This document shows positions 54,547 to 63,783 of a stretch of DNA of 64,000 bases, in pieces. The notes under the pieces were generated by a model that ran no database searches, was not told the origin of the DNA, and was given only the letters and a program-made list of their open reading frames with translations. The translations under genes and the position numbers were made by a program. Position 1 is the first letter of the stretch. The number at the start of each line of letters is the position of its first letter. This DNA comes from Streptococcus constellatus subsp. constellatus. Lineage in GTDB: Bacteria > Bacillota > Bacilli > Lactobacillales > Streptococcaceae. The stretch lies in the NCBI RefSeq assembly GCF_023167545.1, contig NZ_AP014647.1:1116001-1180000 (forward strand), given 5' to 3'.

Positions 54547-54858
54547 TTAAATCATTTTAAAATGCCTTAAAGCATCCATGATAGCTTCCTCTTTTTCCGG
54601 TGTGCATTGTGGAATAACTTGTTTCTCTTTTTTTGATTTATTATAATGCTCCCTTAATTCAATACCACATTTCCTTTTAATCTGAGCAATATAGAGTGTC
54701 GAAACCTTTAAATTTAATTTTTCTAATATATATTCTTTGATTTGTGCATAAGTAGCCTTGCTTTCAGCACCTGTCAAATCAAGCTCATCCAGCTTAATTT
54801 CAACATCTATATGCTTATCGACATCGAGTTTGGACAATAGCGCTACCGTCTCCACATG
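54547..54858 (-). pseudogene. RumA/RlmD-like C-terminal fragment carried at the end of element A
   Basis: From the att core the frame reads HVETVALLSKLDVDKHIDVE and continues for 103 residues to ALRHFKMI, with no start of its own. HVETV-LLS is the conserved end of 23S rRNA uracil-C5 methyltransferases. The following ~90 residues (DELDLTGAESKATYAQIKEY, QCTPEKEEAIMDALRHF) form a small appended domain. When element A alone is integrated, this would replace the host's last RumA residues and keep the gene readable. Element B now separates it from rumA. Confidence 0.7.
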
Positions 54859-56617
54859 TGTTGTCCATAGGATAGGAACACAAATTATTAACCTCGTCGC
54901 TTGATTGAGGATACAATTTACTGTCAGCTTTCTCATTGACTTCCTTAGCATTTTTTCTTCTGCTCTTAAATAATCTCCCGTCCTGAGAATCTTTTTTCCC
55001 GGTCTTGTATATGATAGTAATCATTGCAGGATCAATTTCGCCTTCATCGTTAGTTCCACCAATGATGATTTTATCCACTATACTTTCAAATACAGCTCTA
55101 TCAAATTCCTCAAGATATTTATTGGATTCAAGTAATTTTTTAAATCCCTCAAGCCTTTTCTTCAATGCTTTTTCATCGGTAAGTGTTACCTCTAAAGTCC
55201 TCTTTTCTGCAAGTAGTTTCTCTTTACTAATAGCTATTTCATTATACTTGTCCTGATATATATCCATGCTGATTGACTCATTCAGTCTTAACTCAACAAG
55301 ATCCTTTTCTTTCTTTAGTATCTTATCAAGTTGATTTGTTATCTTCTTCAGGTCTTTAGCTAAACTGTTGTCTTTCAATTCTTCTTCCACAGTTTTAAGG
55401 AATTCATTGGTAATTTCCACATTATTATGGCATACCTGACGATAGCTTTCCATAAATGCTTTTTCTATTGCTTCTTCTTCAATCCCTTTACTATGTGGAC
55501 AATACTTCTTTCCGTTTTTAGTGGCATTGACACACTGCCATATAACTTTTGTATATTCTGAACTCGAATGCCAATTTCTTCTTGAAAGATTATGACCGCA
55601 AAATCCACATTCAAGCATACTGCTAAAAGCATATTTTCTTGAATACTTTTCTCTTTTACCACCATTATTGGCAACAGTATTTCTGTTTTTTGACCTTCTT
55701 AATCTAATACCTTGAGCTTTTTCAAAATCTTCTTCTGAAATGATTGGCTCGTGATGGTTTTCTATATAAAACTTATCCTGTTCTCCGAAATTATCCAATC
55801 TTCTCTTTGAAATAGGATCAACCGTATAGGTCTTTCCCATCATAAGATCCCCTTTATATTTTTCGTTTTTTATGATTCCTAAAACAGTTGTTTCAGTCCA
55901 TCTTTTATTTCCTCTTGGCGATAAATATCCTTGTTCTTCCAGTTCTCTGGAAATTACCATACCGCCAACACCTTCAATGTATCTTCTAAAAATATATCTT
56001 ACAATCTCAGCTTCTTTTTCATTGATAGAAATGCTTTTAGTTTCCGGATCATAGTCATAGCCTAAACACCCTTGAAAGCCGACCATTTCTCCTCTTTCCA
56101 TCTTCATTCTCAAACCTTTTTTGACATTGGCTGAAATGTTCTCTACTTCCTGTTGAGCAACTGAACTTAAAATTGTTAAAAGCAACTCACCGTCCATTGT
56201 TAAGGTGTTTATGTTTTCTTCTTCAAAAAAAACTGCAACATTAAATTCTTTCAGCTTTCTTACATACTTTAAGGTATCTAATGTATTTCTCGCAAATCTT
56301 GATATAGACTTTGTAATTATCATATCTATATCGCCATTCATACAGTCATTTATCAACCTTTGAAAGTCAATTCTTCGATCAACCTGTGTTCCTGTTATCG
56401 CTTCGTCAGCATATATTCCGGCAAGAGTCCACTCGTTATTCTTCTGTATAAATTCTGTGTAGTGTTCTACCTGAGAATTATAGCTGTTAATCTGATCTTC
56501 GGTATCCGTACTAACTCTGCAATAAGCTGCCACTCTCTTTATTGAGCGTTCAACACAGCCTGATGCAGTTCTTTTCAGTGTGGTATCACCTTTAATAACT
56601 TTTACTTCTTTCTTCAC
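54815..56617 (-). CDS. Large serine recombinase of element B
   Basis: A 600-residue recombinase. The resolvase domain starts RVAAYCRVSTDTEDQINSYN (residues 28-47; nucleophile in RVST), with ITKSISRFARNTLDTL. The Recombinase domain lies near 180-290. A zinc ribbon follows (LECGFCGHNLSRRNWHSSS, later WQC and KYCPHS), then a coiled coil. The C-terminal TCGDGSAIVQTRCR is encoded across the att core and into the rumA-like fragment in another frame, so it depends on the DNA next to the integrated element. It presumably integrates element B at the HVETV codons. Confidence 0.92.
   Translation of the reverse strand: MKKEVKVIKGDTTLKRTASGCVERSIKRVAAYCRVSTDTEDQINSYNSQVEHYTEFIQKNNEWTLAGIYADEAITGTQVDRRIDFQRLINDCMNGDIDMIITKSISRFARNTLDTLKYVRKLKEFNVAVFFEEENINTLTMDGELLLTILSSVAQQEVENISANVKKGLRMKMERGEMVGFQGCLGYDYDPETKSISINEKEAEIVRYIFRRYIEGVGGMVISRELEEQGYLSPRGNKRWTETTVLGIIKNEKYKGDLMMGKTYTVDPISKRRLDNFGEQDKFYIENHHEPIISEEDFEKAQGIRLRRSKNRNTVANNGGKREKYSRKYAFSSMLECGFCGHNLSRRNWHSSSEYTKVIWQCVNATKNGKKYCPHSKGIEEEAIEKAFMESYRQVCHNNVEITNEFLKTVEEELKDNSLAKDLKKITNQLDKILKKEKDLVELRLNESISMDIYQDKYNEIAISKEKLLAEKRTLEVTLTDEKALKKRLEGFKKLLESNKYLEEFDRAVFESIVDKIIIGGTNDEGEIDPAMITIIYKTGKKDSQDGRLFKSRRKNAKEVNEKADSKLYPQSSDEVNNLCSYPMDNTCGDGSAIVQTRCR
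54843..54858 (-). other. Candidate att core at the junction of elements A and B
   Basis: CTACCGTCTCCACATG on the plus strand matches the core at 1326-1341 except one base. It lies inside the element B recombinase gene and at the start of the rumA-like fragment. Confidence 0.65.
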
Positions 56618-56681
56618 TGCATCCGCCTCCTTTTTTGTATCTTTCTATGCAGTCTTATTATACCACACTTGCAAAACATTA

Positions 56682-56825
56682 TTAATATAATTCTGTTGAA
56701 ATGTTGTACTTTTTCATCAGTTTTAACTTTATCTTCCTGTATTCAATATCATTTAGTAAATGTTTGGACAGCAAGATAGATAGCATAGATAATTGGAGGC
56801 TATATTTTAGTAATTCGTTATTCAT
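56682..56825 (-). CDS. Small hypothetical protein upstream of element B recombinase (47 aa)
   Basis: ATG at 56825 behind GAGGAGGG, ending at 56682. The 47-residue product starts MNNELLKYSLQLSMLSILLS. Its second half, DIEYRKIKLKLMKKYNIS, resembles the SHOCT-type short C-terminal motif (E-Y-x-x-I-K-x-K-L). Small SHOCT-like ORFs often sit beside serine recombinases in these elements. Function unknown. Confidence 0.6.
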   Translation of the reverse strand: MNNELLKYSLQLSMLSILLSKHLLNDIEYRKIKLKLMKKYNISTELY

Positions 56826-56853
56826 TCTAAACCCTCCTCGTTAAAAATCATTT

Positions 56854-56892
56854 TTAAGTTTTATGACATTGGTAGGTGCTTGGCAGCAACAT
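56854..56892 (-). CDS. Putative 12-residue leader peptide, element B copy
   Basis: MLLPSTYQCHKT, from ATG at 56892 to TAA at 56854, preceded by a perfect GGAGGTGA. Element A carries MLLIQSTRQCHET in the same place. It lies 28 bases ahead of the 47-residue ORF. Confidence 0.4.
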   Translation of the reverse strand: MLLPSTYQCHKT

Positions 56893-57217
56893 AGGAATCT
56901 CACCTCCGCCCCTTATTAAGACGAGCCGGCTTAAACTATTGAAGTATCATTATCACTACTTGTATCACCGAACAGATTGCCACCTCTGTTTTTTATGTAT
57001 TCTTATTTATCGCTCGCTTTCTTATATCCTTGGCTAACCAGTATTCATAAAACCGAAAACTTTCAGCAGAAAGGTCATGGCGTAAGTCATAATTCTCCAC
57101 AAGTAGATAAAGTCCTACCTTGGTCTATTCAGTTGTCAAAGATCAATATTTGAAAGGGATTGTTTTCTTTACATTTTCCTATTTGCCATAAGCAGGCTAT
57201 CTCTTATTCAAGAAAGT
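56858..57217 (-). repeat. Conserved noncoding stretch, element B copy
   Basis: Counterpart of 3297-3658, with the same order of conserved blocks and no gene other than the short peptide at its end. Divergence is spread evenly with several indels, so the copies are old relative to the inverted repeat. Confidence 0.6.
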
Positions 57218-57268
57218 AAAGGAGGTCAAACTCCCCTTCACTTTACATAAGGAAAATTTGACCCCTTT
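57218..57268 (-). terminator. Hairpin downstream of the sigma-like gene (element B)
   Basis: AAAGGAGGTCAAA (57218-57230) and TTTGACCCCTTT (57257-57268). The base change relative to element A still leaves most of the stem paired. Confidence 0.5.
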
Positions 57269-57281
57269 GGTTACCGAATTT

Positions 57282-57692
57282 CTAAAGTTCTTCGATGAAT
57301 TTTTTCAGCTTTTCAAGAATTTTGTTTCTTCTTTTGATTAAAGCCGGATGTGTAATACTTTTGAGCTTTGCCACTGAGCGAACCGTTTCATCATTGAAAT
57401 ACAAGCGTTCAATAATATCTCTTTCTTCAGCATTAAGCCTTGATATAGCATTTCTAACTGCTTCAATCATCATCTGTGTTTCAACAATCTTTTCTACATC
57501 AACACTTTCATCAACAATATTATCTACAAAGTGTCCGTCATGATCCAATGATGAAAAAAAGAGCAAGTGGTTTTTTCTGTCCACCTGCTCCAAATACTTT
57601 TCGTGTTCTCGTTCTCGCCAGTAGACTTTGTATATCTGCTCGCTGACTTTAACCCTTTGTCCGTTGACATAAAGGTAATATTCTTTTGGCAT
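57282..57692 (-). CDS. Sigma-70 region 4-like regulator, element B
   Basis: A 136-residue protein starting at the ATG at 57692 (MPKEYYLYVNGQRVKVSEQI) behind GGAGG. It differs from the element A copy (3723-4133) at only a handful of residues, such as RNAISRLNAEERD in place of RSATSRLNAEERD. The C-terminal half has the region 4 helix-turn-helix. Both copies sit between a transporter operon terminator and the conserved noncoding stretch, so cross-talk between the two elements is possible. Confidence 0.8.
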   Translation of the reverse strand: MPKEYYLYVNGQRVKVSEQIYKVYWREREHEKYLEQVDRKNHLLFFSSLDHDGHFVDNIVDESVDVEKIVETQMMIEAVRNAISRLNAEERDIIERLYFNDETVRSVAKLKSITHPALIKRRNKILEKLKKFIEEL

Positions 57693-57734
57693 ATATGTTT
57701 CCTCCATTCTTTTTTTGTCTGCTTGTTTTCAGGC

Positions 57735-57774
57735 AAAAAAAGGAGGACTCCTGCATCTTGGCATGAGAAGTCCT
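57735..57774 (-). terminator. Terminator between transporter operon and sigma-like gene (element B)
   Basis: AGGACT pairs with AGTCCT on the minus strand, followed by CCTTTTTTT; same structure as 4173-4212. Confidence 0.75.
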
Positions 57775-57840
57775 CTAAAACGAAAGAAACTTGTTCTTTT
57801 ATAAACACTATTTAATTTTTCAATATAATTTGTAGATTCA

Positions 57841-57921
57841 TTATCTTCTATAAAGCAAACCGAAAAAAGGGAAGAAAATGTTCTTACTATTTTTTATTAT
57901 TGAATATAAAGATTTCTTCAT
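57841..57921 (-). CDS. Possible 26-residue cationic peptide after the MATE gene
   Basis: ATG at 57921 behind GGGAGGAAATT opens 26 codons: MKKSLYSIIKNSKNIFF followed by PFFGLLYRR. It is basic and hydrophobic, so it could associate with membranes. There is no homology evidence; the good ribosome site and the position match a different short ORF in element A. Confidence 0.35.
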   Translation of the reverse strand: MKKSLYSIIKNSKNIFFPFFGLLYRR

Positions 57922-57937
57922 AATTTCCTCCCTCATT

Positions 57938-57991
57938 CTTATATCGAACTAATATTCATATATCCTTATATCTAACTAATATTCATATATC
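57938..57991. repeat. Two 27-bp direct repeats
   Basis: CTTATATC followed by GAACTAATATTCATATATC, then again with one base changed (G to T), exactly 27 bases apart, between the MATE gene and the small ORF. Confidence 0.75.
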
Positions 57992-58035
57992 AAACCTTTC
58001 TAATAGTTTATTTTCACCTTTGGATAATAAGATAC

Positions 58036-59394
58036 TTAACAATTTATCGCTTCTTCTTTTCCAATTTTTCTAAGTCTGCTAAGCATTAAAAACAAGCCGA
58101 GCAAAATCATACTAAAATCTACAATAGGTTCAGCCCACCAAACTGCTAATCCTCCAAATACCTTTGGCAATAGCAATATCGCCGGAATAAATAAAATCAG
58201 TTGTCTAAGCATTACAATCATGCTTGCTTTTTTCCCATCTCCAATAGATTGGAAAAATGTAAGAGTCATAATCATAATTCCATACAGGATAAAGGTAGAA
58301 TAGAACAATTTAAAGTTCATAACTCCAGCTTCAATTATTTCACTTCTCACATTAAACAATGACAATAATTTTTCGGAGAAAAACATGGATGGTATCCAAG
58401 AAATAGCAGCAAGTATTGTTGCCCCATACATGAAAATCTTCATAGTATCTTTTACTCTTTGATATTGTTTTGCTCCAAAATTGGCTCCTATAACAGGCTG
58501 TAACCCTTGACTCATTCCCCACAATGGAATAAATGAGAACATATAAAGTCTCATTGTTGCAGACATTAGAATTCCCCAATTATCTCCACCATAAGCGAAA
58601 GCCTGTTTGAACAAAAATGTTTGTTGTACTGCAAATAAAATTTGCATCATCATAGCCGAACTTCCTATACTAAACATTTCACTGTAGATTGCCTTGCTCT
58701 TTTGAATTTTATGGATACCAACAAAAGCACTTTTCTTTGAAAAATAGTGAAATGTTAATATCGCCTGTACAATTTGAGATATTACAGTTGCAATGGCTGC
58801 ACCTTCAATTGCATACTCTCCCATCAACTTCATAAAAATAGGATCTAAAATAATATTTAATAAAGCACCTACTCCCATAATCATCATAGATTGCTTCAAT
58901 GCACCTTCACCACGCATTGTCATATTGCCTGCTTGAGCAAAATTCACAAATATTGAACCAAAGAAAACTACTCTTAAATATCTAACTCCCAGTTCTTTAA
59001 TATTTCCTTTTGCTCCTACCAAATCCAGAAAATTAGGTGCAAATACCAAGCCTAATACTGTGATTACTATAGAGAATAAAATTACCCAATAACAAAAATT
59101 TCCAAATATTTTATCCGTTGTTTCTTTATCTCCCTTTCCAATAGCCCTTGACAAAATCGACGCACTACCAACTCCAATAAGTGCTGATATACCACCATTT
59201 ATTATTGTTAAAGACATCGATATACTAATGGCAGACATAGCATAATCCCCTATAATCCACCCAGCAAATATTCCATCCATAAATGGATAAAGTCCTATAA
59301 CAACCATTCCTATAATTCCTGGAATAGCTAATTGAAACAATAAATCTTTAGGACTTTTTGTTAAAAGTTGTGTTTTCATATCTTGTTTTCCCAT
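58036..59394 (-). CDS. MATE-family multidrug/Na+ antiporter
   Basis: A 452-residue protein with about twelve hydrophobic helices. It starts at the ATG at 59394 behind AGGAGG. MATE features are the N-terminal PGIIGMVVIGLYPFMDGIFA, the GVGSASILSRAIGKGD loop and the second-half WGMSQGLQPVIGANFGAKQY. MepA-like proteins export cationic drugs using Na+ or H+ gradients. It follows the two ABC exporter genes by 35 bases in the same direction. Element A's cassette lacks a MATE gene. Confidence 0.9.
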   Translation of the reverse strand: MGKQDMKTQLLTKSPKDLLFQLAIPGIIGMVVIGLYPFMDGIFAGWIIGDYAMSAISISMSLTIINGGISALIGVGSASILSRAIGKGDKETTDKIFGNFCYWVILFSIVITVLGLVFAPNFLDLVGAKGNIKELGVRYLRVVFFGSIFVNFAQAGNMTMRGEGALKQSMMIMGVGALLNIILDPIFMKLMGEYAIEGAAIATVISQIVQAILTFHYFSKKSAFVGIHKIQKSKAIYSEMFSIGSSAMMMQILFAVQQTFLFKQAFAYGGDNWGILMSATMRLYMFSFIPLWGMSQGLQPVIGANFGAKQYQRVKDTMKIFMYGATILAAISWIPSMFFSEKLLSLFNVRSEIIEAGVMNFKLFYSTFILYGIMIMTLTFFQSIGDGKKASMIVMLRQLILFIPAILLLPKVFGGLAVWWAEPIVDFSMILLGLFLMLSRLRKIGKEEAINC

Positions 59395-59429
59395 ATGACT
59401 TCCTCCTATTGTTTTTAATATTTTTCAGC

Positions 59430-61163
59430 TTATGATAACTGCCACTTGGTTGCTACTTGTCTTGCTTCAACAAAATTTCTGTAAATACCATCTGTTTGAA
59501 TTAGTTCTTCGTGTGTTCCTTTTTGCATTATCTTTCCATTAGCCAATACAAGAATTTGATTTGCATTTTTTATAGTTTTTAGCCTATGTGCAATCATAAT
59601 CACAGTTTTATTTCTCGTAAGTTCCTCCATTGCAAGCTGTAATTTATCCTCATTTTCAGGATCAACATTTGCTGTGGCTTCATCAAAAATAATAATTGGG
59701 GCATTTTTTATCATAGCTCTTGCTATTGAAATTCTTTGTTTTTCACCACCTGATAAACTTGCACCACCTTCTCCTATAACAGTTTGGTATTGTTCAGGAA
59801 GGTTCATAATAAAATCATGACAGCAAGCCTTTTTAGCAGCATCTACTACTTCTTCATGGGTAGCATTAGGCTTAGCAAACTTTATATTATTTTCTATAGT
59901 ATCTTGGAACAAATACACATTTTGGAAAACCATACTGATTTGTTTCATCAATGACTCTAAGGAATATTCCTTTATATTATGTCCTCCTATACTAATCTTC
60001 CCGTTATCTATATCCCAAAACCTTGCAATCAAGTTACAAAATGTGGTTTTTCCAGCTCCTGAAGGTCCGACTATTGCAGTCATTTGGTTTTGTGGTATAT
60101 CAACAGATATATCATCAAGAATTTTCTTTCCTGAATATGCAAATTCTACATTTTCAAAAGAAATATTAAAATTAGCAGGTTTTATATCTTTTCCTTCAAT
60201 ATCCATTTGTGGAAATTCTTCTAATTTCTTGGTTTGTTCAATAGAGCCACTAACAACCCTAAGGGCAGTTGTCGCACTTCCTGCCAATTTAATTTGTGAA
60301 AAAGCAAGAAATGAAATTATGATTGTCATAACTGTATTCAGAAACGAAAGTTCTCCTCTTTGGTAGAAGAAAATACCTGCACCTATGATTAAAATGCTGA
60401 ACAAATCTAAAAGAATATTTTGAACAATCGTGTAAGGTGTAAACAACTTTTCACAATCAAGATTTGTTTTTCTGGTATTTTCAATAGCACCTCTAACTTT
60501 CTCATCACCTTTACCGGTTAAATTAAAGGATTTTATAACAGACATTCCTCCAATCTGTTCTAAAACAGTATCTACTAATTTTGCTGAAGCCATTTGTCGT
60601 TTAGGAAGAACCTCTCTTGACTTCTTTTCCATTTTTGACAAAATAACCAAATATAATAGACTTCCGACAGTTACAATAAAACCTATTCTCCATTCAAATA
60701 TTAAAATCATCAAAGTAAAGATTATAGTATTTATAAATCCCGACAAGGTATTTACCATAACCATCGCAGCCGTATTTTCCACATCTTCTAAAACGGTTGT
60801 AGAAATACCAACGACTTCTCCCCCATTGTTTCCATTAAAAAATCCCATAGGAATTTTTTTGAACATTTCCCCTATTGAAATTCTTTTATTTGCAACCATA
60901 AAATAGCTTGCATGGCATTGTTGTAACTGTGAATAATAATTTGCAATACTTCTGCCTACTATGCTTACAACAAGAAGTATCAAAGCAATCCACGCAGGTG
61001 TCATACTCATATCTTTTTCAGAAACAGCTTTAACTATAAAATAAATTGCACTGATTTGAAGCATGTGAAAAATTGCAAACAAGAAACTTACCCATATAGA
61101 ATGGTATATATTTTTCTTCTCATCACCTGAGAAATCTAAAATTTTTTTTAAAGCACTTAGCAT
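59430..61163 (-). CDS. Half-type ABC exporter, second subunit (element B)
   Basis: A 577-residue exporter with an N-terminal transmembrane domain (1-310) and an ATPase domain: VGPSGAGKTTF near 365, SLSGGEKQRISIARAM signature, IIFDEATANVDPE and IAHRLKTI. It overlaps the upstream subunit by seven bases, as expected for a heterodimer. It is the counterpart of 4366-6114 in element A and clearly homologous but not identical. Confidence 0.88.
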   Translation of the reverse strand: MLSALKKILDFSGDEKKNIYHSIWVSFLFAIFHMLQISAIYFIVKAVSEKDMSMTPAWIALILLVVSIVGRSIANYYSQLQQCHASYFMVANKRISIGEMFKKIPMGFFNGNNGGEVVGISTTVLEDVENTAAMVMVNTLSGFINTIIFTLMILIFEWRIGFIVTVGSLLYLVILSKMEKKSREVLPKRQMASAKLVDTVLEQIGGMSVIKSFNLTGKGDEKVRGAIENTRKTNLDCEKLFTPYTIVQNILLDLFSILIIGAGIFFYQRGELSFLNTVMTIIISFLAFSQIKLAGSATTALRVVSGSIEQTKKLEEFPQMDIEGKDIKPANFNISFENVEFAYSGKKILDDISVDIPQNQMTAIVGPSGAGKTTFCNLIARFWDIDNGKISIGGHNIKEYSLESLMKQISMVFQNVYLFQDTIENNIKFAKPNATHEEVVDAAKKACCHDFIMNLPEQYQTVIGEGGASLSGGEKQRISIARAMIKNAPIIIFDEATANVDPENEDKLQLAMEELTRNKTVIMIAHRLKTIKNANQILVLANGKIMQKGTHEELIQTDGIYRNFVEARQVATKWQLS

Positions 61164-62902
61164 TTTATTTCACCATCCTTTACTCCAATATGAGCATTCC
61201 ACATTTTTTTATATAGCTCACAATCTTCCATTAACTCGTTATGTTTACCATGTGAAATAAGCTCTCCATTCTCAACAAAAAAGATTTGTTGAACATCTGT
61301 TATTGTTGATAACCTGTGTGCAATAACGATAACAGTTTTATTTTGTATCAATTTTGATAGAGCTTCTTTGATAATCACCTCATTCTCCGGATCAATATAT
61401 GAAGTTGCTTCATCCAATATCACTATCGGGGATTTTTTAAGCATTGCTCTTGCTATTGAGATTCTTTGTCTTTCTCCTCCGGAAATATGGCTACCACTGC
61501 TTCCGACAACTGTGTCATAGCCTTTTTCCATATTCATAATAAAATCATGGCAGCCTGACTTCTTTGCAATATTTTCAACTTCTTTATCACTTGCACTTGG
61601 ATTTCCCATTCGTATGTTTTCCCTAATGCTTTCATTAAAAAGGAAATTGTCTTGAGAAACAAATGCTACTAAGCTATATAACTGTTTAAGAGGAATCTCT
61701 TGGAGATTATATCCACCAATTTTTATGCTTCCTGTATTTATGTCCCAATATCCTGCTATCAGTTTTGCCAAAGTTGACTTTCCACTACCGCTCGGTCCAA
61801 CAAAAGCTATCGTTGTCCCTTCTTCTATGTTTAACGACACTCCATGAAGAATTTCCTTTCCTTCTTCATATCCAAACTTCACATCTTGCAGAGCAATATC
61901 ATATTTGTTTATTTTCACATCAACATTGGAATGAATTTGCTCTTTTCCTTCTAAAATTGAATTAATAGAATTTGCAATAGTTCCTATCTTTGCAAGACCA
62001 TCAACAAAATTCATCGTTTCAAGTAAAGGTCCTGCAATTCCTAACGACAAAATAATAACTACTATAAATGTTTCTATACTCAAACTTCCATTGATGTAAA
62101 AATACCAGCCAACCGGAAGGATTGTTATCATTGTAGTAGGCGATATATTTTTTGATAAAGACACAGGAAGTTGACAGCTTCTCATCCATTCATAGAAATA
62201 CTTTGCATTTGCAATAACCTTATCTTTATATTTTGCATATGACCTTTTATCCTGATTGAAGGTTTTGATCACTTCTATTCCGTTAACATACTCCACAATT
62301 GCCGAGTTCATTTCACGACTAACTTTTACAGATCCTTCATACTGAGCAGCGTAGTTTTTCATCACAAGTCCCATGAAAAACATTCCTAAAGGAATAGAAA
62401 CTAATGACAATAACGCCATTCTCCAGTCAAGAAATAACAAATATATGAATATACTCAAAGAGCCTAATATATTGGATGTCATTTCAGGTAATAAGTGTGC
62501 AAGAGGTTTCTCCATACTTTCGACCTGATCGACTATAATTTGCTTTAAATTACCGCTTGGAATATTTATTATTTCTCCCAATGGCATCTTTGGAAGTTTA
62601 TCAAGCATTCTTAAACGAATATCTTTTAGTACACTAAAAGTCGCTTTATGAGATACTGATAATGCTAAAGAATATAAAATTGATTTCAAAGCATATGATA
62701 GCAAGCCTATGCCAAGCCACATAAGATAAACCTTGCTGTCTTCAATTCCATTCACTAAATAAACTAAAATGCGACTTGCCGCAATGTATGGAACAATCCC
62801 CGCTAAAACACCAATACTCGCTATAAATACTGATGTCTTTAATTTTGGATGTTCATCATGTGCAAGCTCCCACAATATTGCAGTAGGACTTTTTTCTTTC
62901 AT
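61157..62902 (-). CDS. Half-type ABC exporter, first subunit (element B)
   Basis: A 581-residue protein with six-helix exporter domain and ATPase: VGPSGSGKSTLAKLIAGYWD near 370, ISGGERQRISIARAM, VILDEATSYIDPE and IAHRLSTI. It is the counterpart of 6114-7883. Here the ECF ATPase gene lies directly upstream with no AraC gene between, so control must differ from element A. The substrate is unknown; a metal-chelate or peptide is plausible. Confidence 0.88.
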   Translation of the reverse strand: MKEKSPTAILWELAHDEHPKLKTSVFIASIGVLAGIVPYIAASRILVYLVNGIEDSKVYLMWLGIGLLSYALKSILYSLALSVSHKATFSVLKDIRLRMLDKLPKMPLGEIINIPSGNLKQIIVDQVESMEKPLAHLLPEMTSNILGSLSIFIYLLFLDWRMALLSLVSIPLGMFFMGLVMKNYAAQYEGSVKVSREMNSAIVEYVNGIEVIKTFNQDKRSYAKYKDKVIANAKYFYEWMRSCQLPVSLSKNISPTTMITILPVGWYFYINGSLSIETFIVVIILSLGIAGPLLETMNFVDGLAKIGTIANSINSILEGKEQIHSNVDVKINKYDIALQDVKFGYEEGKEILHGVSLNIEEGTTIAFVGPSGSGKSTLAKLIAGYWDINTGSIKIGGYNLQEIPLKQLYSLVAFVSQDNFLFNESIRENIRMGNPSASDKEVENIAKKSGCHDFIMNMEKGYDTVVGSSGSHISGGERQRISIARAMLKKSPIVILDEATSYIDPENEVIIKEALSKLIQNKTVIVIAHRLSTITDVQQIFFVENGELISHGKHNELMEDCELYKKMWNAHIGVKDGEIKC

Positions 62903-62935
62903 TTCAACACCTCCATAGTTCTATCTATTTACATT

Positions 62936-63783
62936 TCATTTCAAAAATTCATATATTGCACCATCGCATTGTTTTATAAATTCAAAATCATGCGTGATTA
63001 TAATAATAGTTTTTCCTTGCTCTACCATTTGATTTAAAAATCCAATCAAAATATCCATTTGCATTTTGCAAAGTCCACTCGTTGGCTCATCAAACACTAT
63101 GATTGGTTTTTGACTTACCATAGACATAGCAAGCAACAATCTCTGTTTTTCACCACCTGATAACGAACTTGGGTGCATTTCTTTTTTATTAAATAAATGT
63201 ACCTTTCTTAAGGCTTCATTTTTCAAATTATCCTGTTTTGTAACTGTTCCAATTTCCTGCCATACAGATTCTGTGAAAAGTTGATAATTAACATCTTGCA
63301 TGACTGCAAAGATATTCTCGTACCGTTTTTTGAGCTTTTCTCCCTTATAAAAAACTTCTCCCTTGCCTTTTATAGTTCCCATAAGTAAATTGATAAAAGT
63401 ACTTTTCCCAACACCGTTTTGTCCAATAATGAAATTTATCCCGGTATTAAAAGAAACACTAAAATCAAAAATTGTATTCTTATCGTATGTTTTTTTGAAA
63501 TGTAGACATGTTATTGATTCATTAACAAAGTTTGATGGAGTATTTTTTTGTAACATATCTACTTTTTCATATTGTCTATTTAAGAAATCACTCTTAAAAA
63601 TTTCATTGAAATTTCTTAAATTATGTTTTTCTGAAACTCTTACAAAGAAATCATCACTAAAATATTCTTTCGTGTATTCTTTAAAAGTTTTATTTTCTAT
63701 TACACACAGCTTGTCTACAATGTCTTTCAAATAAAATAATCTATGCTCGACAATGATTATGATTTTATTTCTTTTTTTTAATA
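62936..63783 (-). pseudogene. ECF ATPase, N-terminal half cut off by a Tn916-type insertion
   Basis: Homologous to the fused ATPase at 8939-10411, but beginning only at the end of its first domain (KIIIIVEHRLFYLKDIVDKL). The second domain is complete: IGQNGVGKSTFINLL, PSSLSGGEKQRLLLAMSM and VFDEPTSG. The reading frame stops where the Tn916-like right end begins, within a T-rich run near 63783. The first nucleotide-binding domain would lie beyond the transposon, outside the window. The truncated product may be non-functional. Confidence 0.75.

Larger units (their letters stand above)
1326..54858. mobile_element. Element A: integrative and conjugative element of Tn1549/CTn type at rumA
   Basis: The boundaries are the two near-identical cores at 1326-1341 and 54843-54858. 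Inside are a serine recombinase, a sigma-like regulator, candidate oriT, mobC and relaxase, a complete type IV secretion set (VirB4, VirD4, PrgI, TrbL-like, CHAP, Maff2, PcfB), TopB, an LtrC-like protein, and repA/dnaC-like replication genes. Cargo consists of an ECF/ABC transport cassette, QatABCD, AbiE, a surface protein, and a tetR-sulfatase operon within an inverted repeat. The size, about 53.5 kb, is inferred from the core positions. Excision has not been shown, and the frameshifted repA may limit maintenance. Confidence 0.7.
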
